A stretch of DNA of 49,899 nt from Acetofilamentum sp. (GCA_020720665.1 DYOF01000007.1:1-49899), one strand, 5' to 3'. Positions 18,726-30,577 are shown, counted from the stretch's first letter. Notes: a model not told the origin generated them from the sequence alone. Program-made: numbers and translations.

Positions 18726-20852
18726 ATGAGAAGATTGACATTATTTTTTACATTTTCAATGTATTTTATTTCAGTTGGAAACGCACAAAGTGCCGGTGCA
18801 GCTGAAAAATTGCTTTTAGCCGGTGATTTTCCCGAAGCTATTAAAATGTATGAAAAACTAATTGATAAAAACCCTGATAAAGCAGTTTATCATATGAATT
18901 TGGGTGAATGTTATTTAAGAACTCCGGAAAAATGCAATTTAGCAATTCCTGTTTTGGAAAAGGCTGTTGCATTATTTAAGGAAGAAAAAAATACCATGGG
19001 ATATATTGATGCTAAATTTTTATTAGGGAAAGCATATCATGTCAATCATATGTTTAATGAAGCAATTCAAGCGTATAATGAGTTGGTTATAAACAAAGAA
19101 TATAAAAAATACAATTCAGTTGCAATAATTGAAAATGAAATTCGAGCATCAGAAGCAGCAATAGCAGAATTTAAAAAATTCAAAAAAATAAAAGTAAGTT
19201 CTCCGGGAGATGCAATAAATACGGGATATACACAGCACTCACCATTTTTTGCGGAGGATATCGGTTTACTTATCTATACGTCTAAAGAAAAAACATCATT
19301 CAGGGAAAAACAAACAAATGACGGTGAATTTGATGAAAACATTTTTTTTATTTATATTGATAATGAAAATGATAAAGAACCTGACCCGTTTTCAAAACCT
19401 TTAAATTCAAAGGATAATGAAGCCAGTTGTTGGATGTCAAAAGACGGCAAAACCATGCTGATACATCGCGACGGAGATATACTTATGAGTACAAACTCAG
19501 GAAACGAATGGTCTCAACCCGAAAAATTTAAAGAAATTAATTCTAAATACAGCGAAACACACGCTTCTATGAATACCGAGCAAGATTTGGTGTTTTTTTC
19601 AAGCGACAGACCGGGAGGAAAAGGAGGAAAAGATATTTGGTATATTAAAAAAGGGAAAGACGGAAATTGGTCGGAAGCCAAAAATTTAGGCAAAAAGATA
19701 AATACCAAGTTTGATGAAGAAAGTCCGTATATACATCCGAAAGGTACTTTGTTTTTCAGCTCAAAAGGTCATAATTCAATAGGCGGGTATGATATTTTTA
19801 AAGCAGCAGGCAACGGAGATGTGAAGTTTGAAACTCAGATTAATTTAGGCATGCCCACAAATTCCGTTGATGATGACATTTTTTACTTTGAAACTTCGGA
19901 TAATTCACGTGCGTTTTTTATGTCAAAAAGACCCGAAGGAAAAGGGAGAGGAGATATTTTTGCAATAAATTATTTAGATTCTTCATTATACCATTTGCTT
20001 GTTACCGGGAATGTACAAAGTAAAAACGGAAATTCTTGTACAGTTAAATTTAGCGATGTCGGCGATAAAAAAAGTTTGTTTAATCAAAAAACTGACGGCG
20101 ATTTTTCAACAAACGTAAACAGAGATAAAGTTTATTTTGCATCTTTAGAATCGGACGGTCATTATTTTGAAGCATTCACATTTTCAGCACCTTATGGAGA
20201 CGACCAAGAAAAAAATATAGGAAATTATAATTTAGATAAAATTGAATACGGTAAAGTTCATAAAGTATATTCCTTAGATTTTGAAGAAAATGAAAGTTCT
20301 TTAACAAACGAAAATATTTTATTTTTAAATGTTCTTTCTGATTTTATGACCGTTAATAATAATTTAATGATTAATATTTCAACACCGGCTGAAAATGATA
20401 GTAAAGAGACAAAAGAACGCAAGCAAAATGCCATTAATTACTTAAAAAGAGAGGGCTTGAGTGATGACAGAATTTTTGTTGATATTTTGAAATATAAAGA
20501 TTTGAATGACGATTTGACGATTACAATTTTAGATAAAACCGGAGCTGATGTTGCATTTAATGATGTTGTTGAAAATACCGACGGTAATGAAAGCAATTTA
20601 GATTCAGGTGATTTAAGCGGCATTTATACAATTCAATTAGGAGCTTTTAAAAAGAAAATATCAAAAGACCATCGGTTTTTTAAAGATTTTCGCGGAAAAG
20701 TTAAGTTAAGAAATACCGGGCAGGATGACTTTAATCATTATACTTACGGCAAATACAAATACAAAGCAGATGCAGAAAAGTATTTGATAACTATTCACAG
20801 CATGGGTTTTACAGATGCCTTTATAAGAGAATTAAGTTGGTATAATAATTAG
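18726..20852 (+). CDS. TPR / PD40 beta-propeller protein with C-terminal OmpA-like remnant and SPOR-like domain
   Basis: TPR at N-terminus, repeated DLVFFSSDRPGGKGGKDIW and GTLFFSSKGHNSIGGYDIF blades, YTIQLGAFKKK...KADAEKYLITIHSMGFTDAFI SPOR-like end. Confidence 0.75.
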   Translation: MRRLTLFFTFSMYFISVGNAQSAGAAEKLLLAGDFPEAIKMYEKLIDKNPDKAVYHMNLGECYLRTPEKCNLAIPVLEKAVALFKEEKNTMGYIDAKFLLGKAYHVNHMFNEAIQAYNELVINKEYKKYNSVAIIENEIRASEAAIAEFKKFKKIKVSSPGDAINTGYTQHSPFFAEDIGLLIYTSKEKTSFREKQTNDGEFDENIFFIYIDNENDKEPDPFSKPLNSKDNEASCWMSKDGKTMLIHRDGDILMSTNSGNEWSQPEKFKEINSKYSETHASMNTEQDLVFFSSDRPGGKGGKDIWYIKKGKDGNWSEAKNLGKKINTKFDEESPYIHPKGTLFFSSKGHNSIGGYDIFKAAGNGDVKFETQINLGMPTNSVDDDIFYFETSDNSRAFFMSKRPEGKGRGDIFAINYLDSSLYHLLVTGNVQSKNGNSCTVKFSDVGDKKSLFNQKTDGDFSTNVNRDKVYFASLESDGHYFEAFTFSAPYGDDQEKNIGNYNLDKIEYGKVHKVYSLDFEENESSLTNENILFLNVLSDFMTVNNNLMINISTPAENDSKETKERKQNAINYLKREGLSDDRIFVDILKYKDLNDDLTITILDKTGADVAFNDVVENTDGNESNLDSGDLSGIYTIQLGAFKKKISKDHRFFKDFRGKVKLRNTGQDDFNHYTYGKYKYKADAEKYLITIHSMGFTDAFIRELSWYNN

Positions 20853-20876
20853 TACCTTTAATAAATTACCGGTTAG

Positions 20877-20902
20877 AGGCTCATAAATATGAGCCTTTTT
20901 TA
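20877..20902. terminator. Bidirectional hairpin terminator between convergent genes
   Basis: AGGCTCATA-AA-TATGAGCCT followed by T-tract. Confidence 0.75.
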
Positions 20903-23900
20903 TATTTTAAATCCCAGAATTAAAATATCATCAATTTGTTTACTGCCCGCTTTCCAATTTGCATAAATTTTTTCTAAGACTTCGTTTTGGTCTTGAAGTG
21001 ATTTTTTGTGATTTTGCAAAAGAATTTTTTGAAAACGTTTAATTTTAAATTTTTCACCTGTTTTGCCGTTAAATTGGTCAACATAGCCGTCAGAAAATAT
21101 ATAAACCAAGTCTCCTTCTTTTAGTTGCATCGAATGGTTCTTAAATGATATTTCTTTAATATAACTACCCACCGGATTCATTGTCGGCTCCAAAACAATT
21201 AAAATTCCGTCTCTGACTATGTAAATCGGATTATTTGCCCCTGAATATTCTAATACTTTTGTTTTTTTATTTAATGAACAAAATACCATATCAATACCTT
21301 CGGTTTGTTCATTTAGGCTATTTGTTTGCTTAAATGATTCTTTTATTTCTTTGCGTAAAATTTCTAAGACATCGCTCGGTTTTGTTATGTCAGAACGGCG
21401 AGTAATTTCATTTAATAATGACATTCCGAGCATACTTACAAGGGCTCCGGGTATTCCGTGTCCGGTGCAATCTGCAACTACTATTGCTAAAAAATCATCA
21501 TTGTGATATGAAAATTCTCTTGCCCAATAAAAATCACCGCTGATAATATCTTTCGGATGAAAAATAATAAAATATTCAGAAAAATTTGACTGAAATAATT
21601 GTAAGGACGGAAACATTGCCGACTGTATTTTTCCGGCATAATTTATACTGTCTGTAATTTTAATATTGGTTTTCTCTAATATTATCGTTTGCAGGTTTAA
21701 TTCTGAAGTTCTTTTGTTTACTTGTAATTCCAAATTTTCTTTTGCTTTTCTGAGGGATTTTACACGTAAATTAATTATCAGATAAATGAAAATTATAAGT
21801 AGTGTTAAAGCACTTAAAATAAACCATAGATTCTGCCAAAAGGGTGCTTTAATTTTAAATTTAACTGATACAGGTTTATTGTTCCAAATATCATCATTAT
21901 TTGCAGATAAAACTTGAAATTCATAATTTCCGGGTGCAATATTTGTAAAAACGGCTTTATTATCAAGGGTAGGAGGGGACCATTTATCACTTTGCCCTAA
22001 TAATCGATATTTGTATTGAACTTTTTGCGGGTTTGAAAAACATAAACCGATAAAATCAAAGCTCAAATGATTTTGATTGTACGGTAAAATAAGATTTTTC
22101 GGAATGTCATTTATTATTGTATCTGAAAATTTTGACCAATCTGTAGGTTCAAAAAACAACCTGATGCCTGTAATATATGTTTTGTTTTCGGTATAATTTA
22201 TTTTATCGGCTGCGGCATTATATTTTACAGCTCCGTTAACGGTACCGAACCAAATTGATCCGTTCTTATCTTCTACGGCAGCATTAATATTTGTTTCAAT
22301 GCCTATAAACCCTTCATCTTTTGTGTAGTTTTTAATTCTGATAATTGAATCGGCATCGTTAAAAATTAATTTATCAACTCCTCTTTCACTACCGCACCAG
22401 ATATTATTTTTTGAATCGTTAAAAATAACATAAATATTATCGGAATTTAAACCGTTTTGTTTTTGAAACGGCATTACAGAATATTTACCGTCGATTTCTT
22501 TAATTCGGTATAATCCGGACGAACCCGTTCCTATCCATACTTCGTCTTTTCGTATAGCAATGCTGCGAATAAAATTCAGATTATATTCTGATTTGAAATT
22601 TTCAATTTTGTTATCCGTAATTTTGAATAAACCGTCATTTAAAGAACCTACCCAAATATTTTTGTAAATATCTTCGTTAACAGCCATTATGTCAGTAAAT
22701 TTATATCCGGAACCATCACCGAAATGAGATAAAATATTATTTTTATAAACGAATATTCCTTCTCCGTTTGTACCGAACCATATTCGTTTTTTGCTGTCTT
22801 TAAATGCCGTCAGAACTCGTGTTGAAACAGTTTTATAATTTACAGGTTTAATTTTTTCGAACTCAGAACCGTTAAATCTGATAATTCCGTTGTTTCCGGA
22901 AGCCAATAAAAAATTTCCCAGCTCATCTGTTTCTATATCAAAAAAATGATTGTCGATACTTCCGTTTTCTTTAGTGAAATTTTTATAGTTTTTTCCGTCA
23001 AATTTTGTTAAACCGAATCCGTATGTTGTAAACCAAATATTATTGAATGTATCTATTTTCATGCCCATTACGATTTCATTTTCAAAAGAACTGATTTGGT
23101 CGTAATGAACAAAAGGAATTTTGGTATTAATCATTGTAGCGCCGTTTCTGCCTCCTATCCAAATATTTTTTTCAGCATCTTCAAATATTGATAACACAAC
23201 GGCATTTGATAAACCTGATTCAACAGTTAAATTATGAAACGTATTTTGTGCGTAAAATCCGCATCCTTTTAGTTCCGATGAATACCAAAGTTTATTTTCT
23301 GAATCTATCAATAAATTATCTATATTGTTGCTCAGTAAACCATTTTCTTGTGTTAAATGGAGTATTTTATCGTTAGAAATTTTATAAATACCGTTTTCAC
23401 CGGCAATCCATAAATTTGAATGTTTATCTTCTGCAAAAGTATTAAATGTTGAATGAATTTTGCTTTTGTCTATTTTAATCGGAATAAGTTCTGAATTTTT
23501 TAAGCGATAGATTTCATTTGCCGTTAAAGCCCAAAGTTCTCCGTTCAAACGTGTAATGATTTTTTTGGGTTTAATTTCTTTTGATAATTTTATAACTCGG
23601 TCATTTTTAATTATATGTGAACCTTCTGTAGTGGTAACAAAAATCGTACTGTCGGGTAGCTCATAGGTATAATAAATTGTGTTGGAAAATAATCCGTCAG
23701 ATATTGAAAAGTTTTCAAATTTATTATTTTCAAATTTTGATAAGCCGTTTTTTGTCGAAAACCAGAACCTCCCTTTTGAATCCTGCATAATATGATTTAC
23801 AAAATTGCTGCTTAGTCCGTTTTTTTCATTGTAAATCGTAAAGGTATATCCGTTAAATTTTACAGTGCCTATTTGTGTTGCAAACCACATAAAGCCTTCT

Positions 23901-24055
23901 TTGTCTTGCATAATGTAATTTGCATTAGATTGGGGAAAACCGGTTTCAACAGTGTAATTTGTAAAGTTAAAATATTGAGCAATTAATAATTTGTTGTTCA
24001 ATATTATAAAACAAATTAACAAAAAAGATTTTATGATATAATTCGTTTTATTCAC
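20900..24055 (-). CDS. Two-component-regulator propeller, Y_Y_Y and SpoIIE/PP2C phosphatase sensor protein
   Basis: Repeated DKEGFMWFATQIGTVKFNG blades, PGNYEFQVLSANNDDIWN, MFPS...FHPKDIISGDFYWAREF...ADCTGHGIPGALVSMLGMSLL. Confidence 0.9.
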   Translation of the reverse strand: MNKTNYIIKSFLLICFIILNNKLLIAQYFNFTNYTVETGFPQSNANYIMQDKEGFMWFATQIGTVKFNGYTFTIYNEKNGLSSNFVNHIMQDSKGRFWFSTKNGLSKFENNKFENFSISDGLFSNTIYYTYELPDSTIFVTTTEGSHIIKNDRVIKLSKEIKPKKIITRLNGELWALTANEIYRLKNSELIPIKIDKSKIHSTFNTFAEDKHSNLWIAGENGIYKISNDKILHLTQENGLLSNNIDNLLIDSENKLWYSSELKGCGFYAQNTFHNLTVESGLSNAVVLSIFEDAEKNIWIGGRNGATMINTKIPFVHYDQISSFENEIVMGMKIDTFNNIWFTTYGFGLTKFDGKNYKNFTKENGSIDNHFFDIETDELGNFLLASGNNGIIRFNGSEFEKIKPVNYKTVSTRVLTAFKDSKKRIWFGTNGEGIFVYKNNILSHFGDGSGYKFTDIMAVNEDIYKNIWVGSLNDGLFKITDNKIENFKSEYNLNFIRSIAIRKDEVWIGTGSSGLYRIKEIDGKYSVMPFQKQNGLNSDNIYVIFNDSKNNIWCGSERGVDKLIFNDADSIIRIKNYTKDEGFIGIETNINAAVEDKNGSIWFGTVNGAVKYNAAADKINYTENKTYITGIRLFFEPTDWSKFSDTIINDIPKNLILPYNQNHLSFDFIGLCFSNPQKVQYKYRLLGQSDKWSPPTLDNKAVFTNIAPGNYEFQVLSANNDDIWNNKPVSVKFKIKAPFWQNLWFILSALTLLIIFIYLIINLRVKSLRKAKENLELQVNKRTSELNLQTIILEKTNIKITDSINYAGKIQSAMFPSLQLFQSNFSEYFIIFHPKDIISGDFYWAREFSYHNDDFLAIVVADCTGHGIPGALVSMLGMSLLNEITRRSDITKPSDVLEILRKEIKESFKQTNSLNEQTEGIDMVFCSLNKKTKVLEYSGANNPIYIVRDGILIVLEPTMNPVGSYIKEISFKNHSMQLKEGDLVYIFSDGYVDQFNGKTGEKFKIKRFQKILLQNHKKSLQDQNEVLEKIYANWKAGSKQIDDILILGFKI

Positions 24056-24106
24056 AGATAAAGTTTTTTTCTATGAACAAAATTTTTTTAAGATTTGAAT
24101 TTTGTT

Positions 24107-24556
24107 CTATGACAACATTTTTTTTACTGTTTCGGCAATCAATTTTCCTTCACTTTTTCCGGCAAGAGATTTAGATGCATACCCGATAACTTTACCCATT
24201 TCTTTTATTGATGAAACACCCAGTTCTACAATAATTTGTTTTATTTCGGCAGTGAGTTCTTCTTCACTTAGTTGTTTTGGTAAATAAGCTTGTAAATGAT
24301 TTACTTCATTCATTTCAGTCTCAAATAAATCAACTCTGTTTTGAGTTTTATAAATTTCGGCTGAATCTTTTCGTTGTTTAATCATTTTTTGCAACAATTT
24401 GATAATTTCATCATCTGAAATTTCTCCTTTACCGCTGCCGGAAGTTTGGATTAATAAAATTTGTGCTTTTACGGCTCTGAGTGCGGAAAGTTTGTCTTTG
24501 TTTTTTTCTTTCATAGCCGATGTTAAATCGGATAGTATTTGTTCATACAAATTCAT
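24107..24556 (-). CDS. yqeY: GatB/YqeY domain-containing protein
   Basis: LYEQILSDLTSAMKEKNKDKLSALRAVKAQIL, MIKQRKDSAEIY, LQAYLPKQLSEEEL, MGKVIGYASKSLAGKSEGKLIAETVKKML. Confidence 0.9.
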   Translation of the reverse strand: MNLYEQILSDLTSAMKEKNKDKLSALRAVKAQILLIQTSGSGKGEISDDEIIKLLQKMIKQRKDSAEIYKTQNRVDLFETEMNEVNHLQAYLPKQLSEEELTAEIKQIIVELGVSSIKEMGKVIGYASKSLAGKSEGKLIAETVKKMLS

Positions 24557-24650
24557 AATCTGTTTATTTAAAGAATTGTAAAATTAAGTCTTTTTTTATA
24601 TTGAGCAATTAAAATTTTGGATGTTGAGTTATCTCATCCATTACATATAC

Positions 24651-24683
24651 AAAAGCCCCGAATGTGTTTTTTTCAGGGCTTTT
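24651..24683 (-). terminator. Terminator downstream of tRNA-Arg
   Basis: AAAAGCCC...GGGCTTTT hairpin just 3' of the tRNA. Confidence 0.6.
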
Positions 24684-24718
24684 GATAAAAAATGAGCTTA
24701 ATTTGAAATCTGATAATG

Positions 24719-24792
24719 TGAACCCGAAGGGATTCGAACCCCTAACCTTCTGATCCGTAGTCAGATGCACTATCCAATTATGCTACGGGTCC
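24719..24792 (-). tRNA. tRNA-Arg (anticodon ACG)
   Basis: Reverse complement GGACCCGTAGCATAATTGGATAGTGCATCTGACTACGGATCAGAAGGTTAGGGGTTCGAATCCCTTCGGGTTCA folds as a cloverleaf; anticodon loop CTACGGA. Confidence 0.95.
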
Positions 24793-24945
24793 ATATCAAG
24801 ATTGCAAAATTATAAAAAAAATGAAAACACTCAAATTATTTAATTTATGTTTTAATGTCTTATGTTAAATTCTTGCAAAAATAATTAAGTAAATTTTAGG
24901 AATAAATTATTAATTCTAATTTTGTATTCTTATATTAATTAATAA

Positions 24946-25863
24946 ATGGATATTGAAAGATATGCCGGAATTGATATCGGTTCAAATGCGGCAAGACTGA
25001 TTATTAAAGATATACACCCTTTAGATAACAATAAATTTTTTCTGAAAAAAAGGGTATATATTCGTTTGCCTTTACGTCTGGGAACTGATGTATTTTCATC
25101 AGGTATTGTCAGTAACGAGAAAATTGCTGAGTTTGAAAAAGCAATGAAAATATTTCGTGAAATCATGGATTACAATAATATCACAAAATATAGGGCTTGT
25201 GCAACTTCTGCTTTGAGAAATGCATTGAACAGTGCAGATATAATTACTAATATTAAAAATTTCGCTCAAATTGATATTGAAATTATTGACGGTTATGAAG
25301 AGGCTCATTTATTGTACATTACAGTACGAGAATTTTTAAAACGAAAAAAAATTTATGTTTCGGCAGATTTAGGAGGCGGTAGTTTGCAATTGGGAATATA
25401 CAAATATAACGAGTTTATTTGGGGGCATGCCTTTGAAACCGGAACATTACGTTTTTTAACAAACACTGTTAAAAGAGAAGAAATAAGAAAATTAATTAAA
25501 AAAGTTTCAGAAATTAAGAATGAATACCCAAACGCACAGTTAGTCGGTTCCGGAGGTAACATTAACAAAATAAGTAAATTGCTTCGAAAGAAAAATGTAA
25601 GTTATAAAGATTTGATTCTTTTATATAAAAAATTATCTATAATTTCTTACTCCGACAGAATTGAAAAATACGGATTAAGGGAGGATAGAGCTGATGTGAT
25701 TATCCCGGCACTTAAAATGTATATTAAGACCTTGAAATTTTCAGATTCCGATTATATTATTGTTCCGAAAACAGGTTTGGCAGACGGCATTATTCAGAAA
25801 TTATTTAACGATGATTTCGGTTGTGAAAAATTAAAATTCAGATTACCTTCAATACTATCATAA
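24946..25863 (+). CDS. Ppx/GppA-family exopolyphosphatase
   Basis: YAGIDIGSNAARLIIKDI, RACATSALRNALN, ADLGGGSLQLGIY, LVGSGGNINKI. Confidence 0.9.
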   Translation: MDIERYAGIDIGSNAARLIIKDIHPLDNNKFFLKKRVYIRLPLRLGTDVFSSGIVSNEKIAEFEKAMKIFREIMDYNNITKYRACATSALRNALNSADIITNIKNFAQIDIEIIDGYEEAHLLYITVREFLKRKKIYVSADLGGGSLQLGIYKYNEFIWGHAFETGTLRFLTNTVKREEIRKLIKKVSEIKNEYPNAQLVGSGGNINKISKLLRKKNVSYKDLILLYKKLSIISYSDRIEKYGLREDRADVIIPALKMYIKTLKFSDSDYIIVPKTGLADGIIQKLFNDDFGCEKLKFRLPSILS

Positions 25864-25883
25864 AATTTATTTTCTGATAAAAA

Positions 25884-27644
25884 ATGACAACCCAAATACG
25901 ATATATTAATATTTTTTTACTAAATTTTATTTTAGTATTTGTTGTGCAATATGTTAATGGTCAGAATATTAACAAAATATCAGCACATCAGGATCATAAA
26001 GACTATTTTGATTCTTTGGCTCAATTTTCACCCGAAGAGTTCATATTATATAAAACACCGACAAAATTGCAACCGGATAAGCATAAAAAAGATTGCACTC
26101 TTGAAAAAATTGTTTTCGGTTGGCATCCGTCTTGGTCTGATGGTTTAGAAACCAATTATCAATGGAATTTACTTTCTGATTTATCCTATTTTTCTTATGA
26201 AATTGATTATCTGACCGGAGACCCCTTAACTATACATGATTGGGAAACAGCTTCGGTTATTGACGAAGCGATGGCAAATGGTGTACGTGTTAATTTATGT
26301 GTTACTTTGTTTGAAAATCATGAAGAATTTTTTGCCAATACTTCGGCACAGCAAAATTTAATTGATAATTTATTAAGTTTAGTTCAAAACAGAAATGCTG
26401 ACGGAGTAAATATAGATTTTGAATTGGTTCCCGAAAATGAAGCCGTAAATTTTAATAATTTTTTAGTTAATCTCGCTACGCAGTTTCATGCCGAAAATAC
26501 AGATTATCAGGTTAGTATTGCTTTGCATGCGGTTGATTGGAACAGCATTTATAATATTCCGGTTTTAAAAGATTATATCGATTTGTTTATTATAATGGCT
26601 TACGATTATTATTGGCCAGGCAGCTCTATTGCCGGACCTTCGGGACAATTATACATGATGAATACTTTTGAACGAACAATAAGTCGTTCAATTATCGATT
26701 ATTTATATGCCGGCGTACCCCGTGAAAAATTAGTTTGCGGACTGCCTTATTACGGTTACGAATGGCAAACAACGTCTGATAATGTTCCTGCTACGGCAAC
26801 AAATAACGGTGTTGCAAGAACAATTAAAACCATTAAAAATAATTCGAACGGTTATTATTCAAACAGACTGACGGATGCTAACAGCTTATGTTCGTATTAT
26901 AATTACTATTCCGGCGGAACATGGCATCAGGCGTGGGTTGATGATGAAAATTCATTAAAATATAAATATGATGTCGTTCAACAACAAGATATTGCAGGTA
27001 TCGGAATATGGGCATTAGGTTATGATGACGGTTATACCGAAATGTGGGATTTAATTGAAACAAATTTTACAAATTGTAAGTTTGTACCTTCCGAATATGA
27101 TTTTTTTGATATGGGCGGACCCACTCGTAACCATTATAACCGTGAAAATTATACATTTACAATTGCACCGACTGATTATACCGATTATTTAGCTTTAGCT
27201 TTCAATTCATTTAAACTTGAAGCTGATTATGATTCCTTATGGATTTATGACGGCTATAATACCGAAGCACCGCTAATCGGAGGCTATTCAGGTACTGTAA
27301 GTCCGGGTACGATTGAGGCAAGCGGCGGAGCACTGACACTTAAGTTTTTTTCTGACGGAGCCACAGTTTATTCGGGTTGGAATGCCAAGTGGAGATGTTC
27401 TCCTGTTTCGGTTTCCGGTGCTAAAAATGAAAAAATTAATATTTTTCCGAATCCGGCGGATAATTGCATTTTTATTTCTGAAGCTGTTGAAAAATTGGAC
27501 ATCTGTACTTTAAGAGGAACCCTATTAAAATCATTCACAAGTATTAATAAAGTTGATATTTCGGATTTATCCGACGGGATATATTTATTAAAAATTAAGA
27601 TTCGGAATACTGAACATGTAAAAAAAATTGTGATTCAACATTAA
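25884..27644 (+). CDS. GH18 glycoside hydrolase with CUB-like domain and type IX sorting domain
   Basis: NADGVNIDFELVP (GH18 DxxDxD/E-type motif), LFIIMAYDYYWPGS, GIGIWALGYDDG, CUB-like LEADYDSLWIYDGY, C-terminal IFPNPADNCIFI...DISDLSDGIYLLKI. Confidence 0.88.
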   Translation: MTTQIRYINIFLLNFILVFVVQYVNGQNINKISAHQDHKDYFDSLAQFSPEEFILYKTPTKLQPDKHKKDCTLEKIVFGWHPSWSDGLETNYQWNLLSDLSYFSYEIDYLTGDPLTIHDWETASVIDEAMANGVRVNLCVTLFENHEEFFANTSAQQNLIDNLLSLVQNRNADGVNIDFELVPENEAVNFNNFLVNLATQFHAENTDYQVSIALHAVDWNSIYNIPVLKDYIDLFIIMAYDYYWPGSSIAGPSGQLYMMNTFERTISRSIIDYLYAGVPREKLVCGLPYYGYEWQTTSDNVPATATNNGVARTIKTIKNNSNGYYSNRLTDANSLCSYYNYYSGGTWHQAWVDDENSLKYKYDVVQQQDIAGIGIWALGYDDGYTEMWDLIETNFTNCKFVPSEYDFFDMGGPTRNHYNRENYTFTIAPTDYTDYLALAFNSFKLEADYDSLWIYDGYNTEAPLIGGYSGTVSPGTIEASGGALTLKFFSDGATVYSGWNAKWRCSPVSVSGAKNEKINIFPNPADNCIFISEAVEKLDICTLRGTLLKSFTSINKVDISDLSDGIYLLKIKIRNTEHVKKIVIQH

Positions 27645-27647
27645 TGT

Positions 27648-28292
27648 ATGCCTGTTTATCAGCTTTCTGAAAAACTTATTTTTCCTCATCCGAAACTTGC
27701 CGAAGACGGTGTTCTCGCTATCGGCGGCGATTTATCTCCTGAACGACTGATTTTAGCCTATCAAAACGGTATTTTCCCATGGTATAATGAAAATGAACCG
27801 ATTATTTGGCATGCCCCAAATCCGCGTTTTGTATTATTTCCCGAAAAATTTAAAAAATCGGATAGTTTAAAACAACTAATTAAAAAACAATTATATACGT
27901 GTACGTTTAACATGCAATTTGAAGATGTAATGCGAAATTGCAAAACAATAAAACGAAAGAATGAAGACGGTACATGGATAAGTAATGAAATAATTGAGGC
28001 TTATTACAGATTGTTTCAATACGGTTTTGCTCAATCGGTTGAAGTGAAAAACAATGAAGGAAAGTTGGTCGGCGGTTTATACGGTGTTACAATCGGAAAA
28101 GTTTTTTTCGGCGAATCCATGTTCAGCATTGAACCAAATACATCTAAACTTGCCTTAGCTTGGTTAATTGAAAATTCAGATTATAAATTAGTTGATACAC
28201 AGGTATATACAAATCATTTAAACAGTTTAGGTGCCGAATTTATTTCGCTAAAAAAATTTCTTTTATTATTACAAAAATACATTTATGAGTAA
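27648..28292 (+). CDS. aat: Leucyl/phenylalanyl-tRNA-protein transferase
   Basis: GVLAIGGDLSPERLILAYQNGIFPWYNENEPIIWHAPNPRFVLFPE; GGLYGVTIGKVFFGESMFS. Confidence 0.95.
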   Translation: MPVYQLSEKLIFPHPKLAEDGVLAIGGDLSPERLILAYQNGIFPWYNENEPIIWHAPNPRFVLFPEKFKKSDSLKQLIKKQLYTCTFNMQFEDVMRNCKTIKRKNEDGTWISNEIIEAYYRLFQYGFAQSVEVKNNEGKLVGGLYGVTIGKVFFGESMFSIEPNTSKLALAWLIENSDYKLVDTQVYTNHLNSLGAEFISLKKFLLLLQKYIYE

Positions 28293-28305
28293 GAAAAAAT
28301 CTTAC

Positions 28306-28640
28306 CCGACCTCGTGTTATGTTAAGAATAATATGACGGTGAAATTTCAGGAGAAATCATATGACAAGTGCATGAATTACTGCACGTTACAAATGCTTTC
28401 ACCTGACAAATACACTTAACTTAACACTAGCACTTGTATTGAGTTTTCTCCCGACAAAATTCAATACAACGTATTTTAATTTTTTTCAATTGCTGTACGT
28501 TTCTGCATATTTTATACTTTTGACAGCAGCAGGGGAAACATACATGACAAAAGCATAACTATCGTCATATAATTCAGCAATTCACGAATAAAAAGACACT
28601 ATCCTGAACAGTGTATAAAAGCCGATTAAGAAATCGGTTT
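28306..28640 (+). ncRNA. Candidate structured non-coding RNA between aat and groL
   Basis: Nested complementary arms: gtgttatgttaag/cttaacttaacac (12 of 13 pairs), ggtgaaa/tttcacc, gtgca/tgcac; then hairpin ttgtattga/tcaatacaa, hairpin acact/agtgt, and a + strand terminator-like hairpin CCGATT-AAGA-AATCGG-TTTT. Confidence 0.45.
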
Positions 28641-28657
28641 TACACAATTTTAGGAAA

Positions 28658-28687
28658 AAAAAAACTGTCCTTTTCGGACAGCTTTTT
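28658..28687 (-). terminator. Terminator hairpin downstream of groL
   Basis: CTGTCC-TTTT-CGGACAG flanked by A-tract and T-tract. Confidence 0.7.
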
Positions 28688-28704
28688 ACGAGATAAATAT
28701 TATT

Positions 28705-30393
<1,689 letters not shown>

Positions 30394-30577
30394 TTACATA
30401 ATTTGTGCCAAATGTTTTTTTATAAAAAACAATAAAGCATAATAAGACTTTTTATCAGGTTTTATTAAGTTAAGAAAAAAGTGTTTATTTAAAAAACATT
30501 TATTCAAGTAGTTATGTGTTTTTTAATTTGCAGTTACAGAACAAATCGACCTGACAAATAGGCATAACAGGAAAAAA

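Noticed and set aside
30396-30411. TTGGCACAAATTATGT on the - strand upstream of groL resembling a sigma-54 promoter
   Set aside because: The -24 half looks good but the -12 half is ATGT rather than TTGC, losing the key GC.
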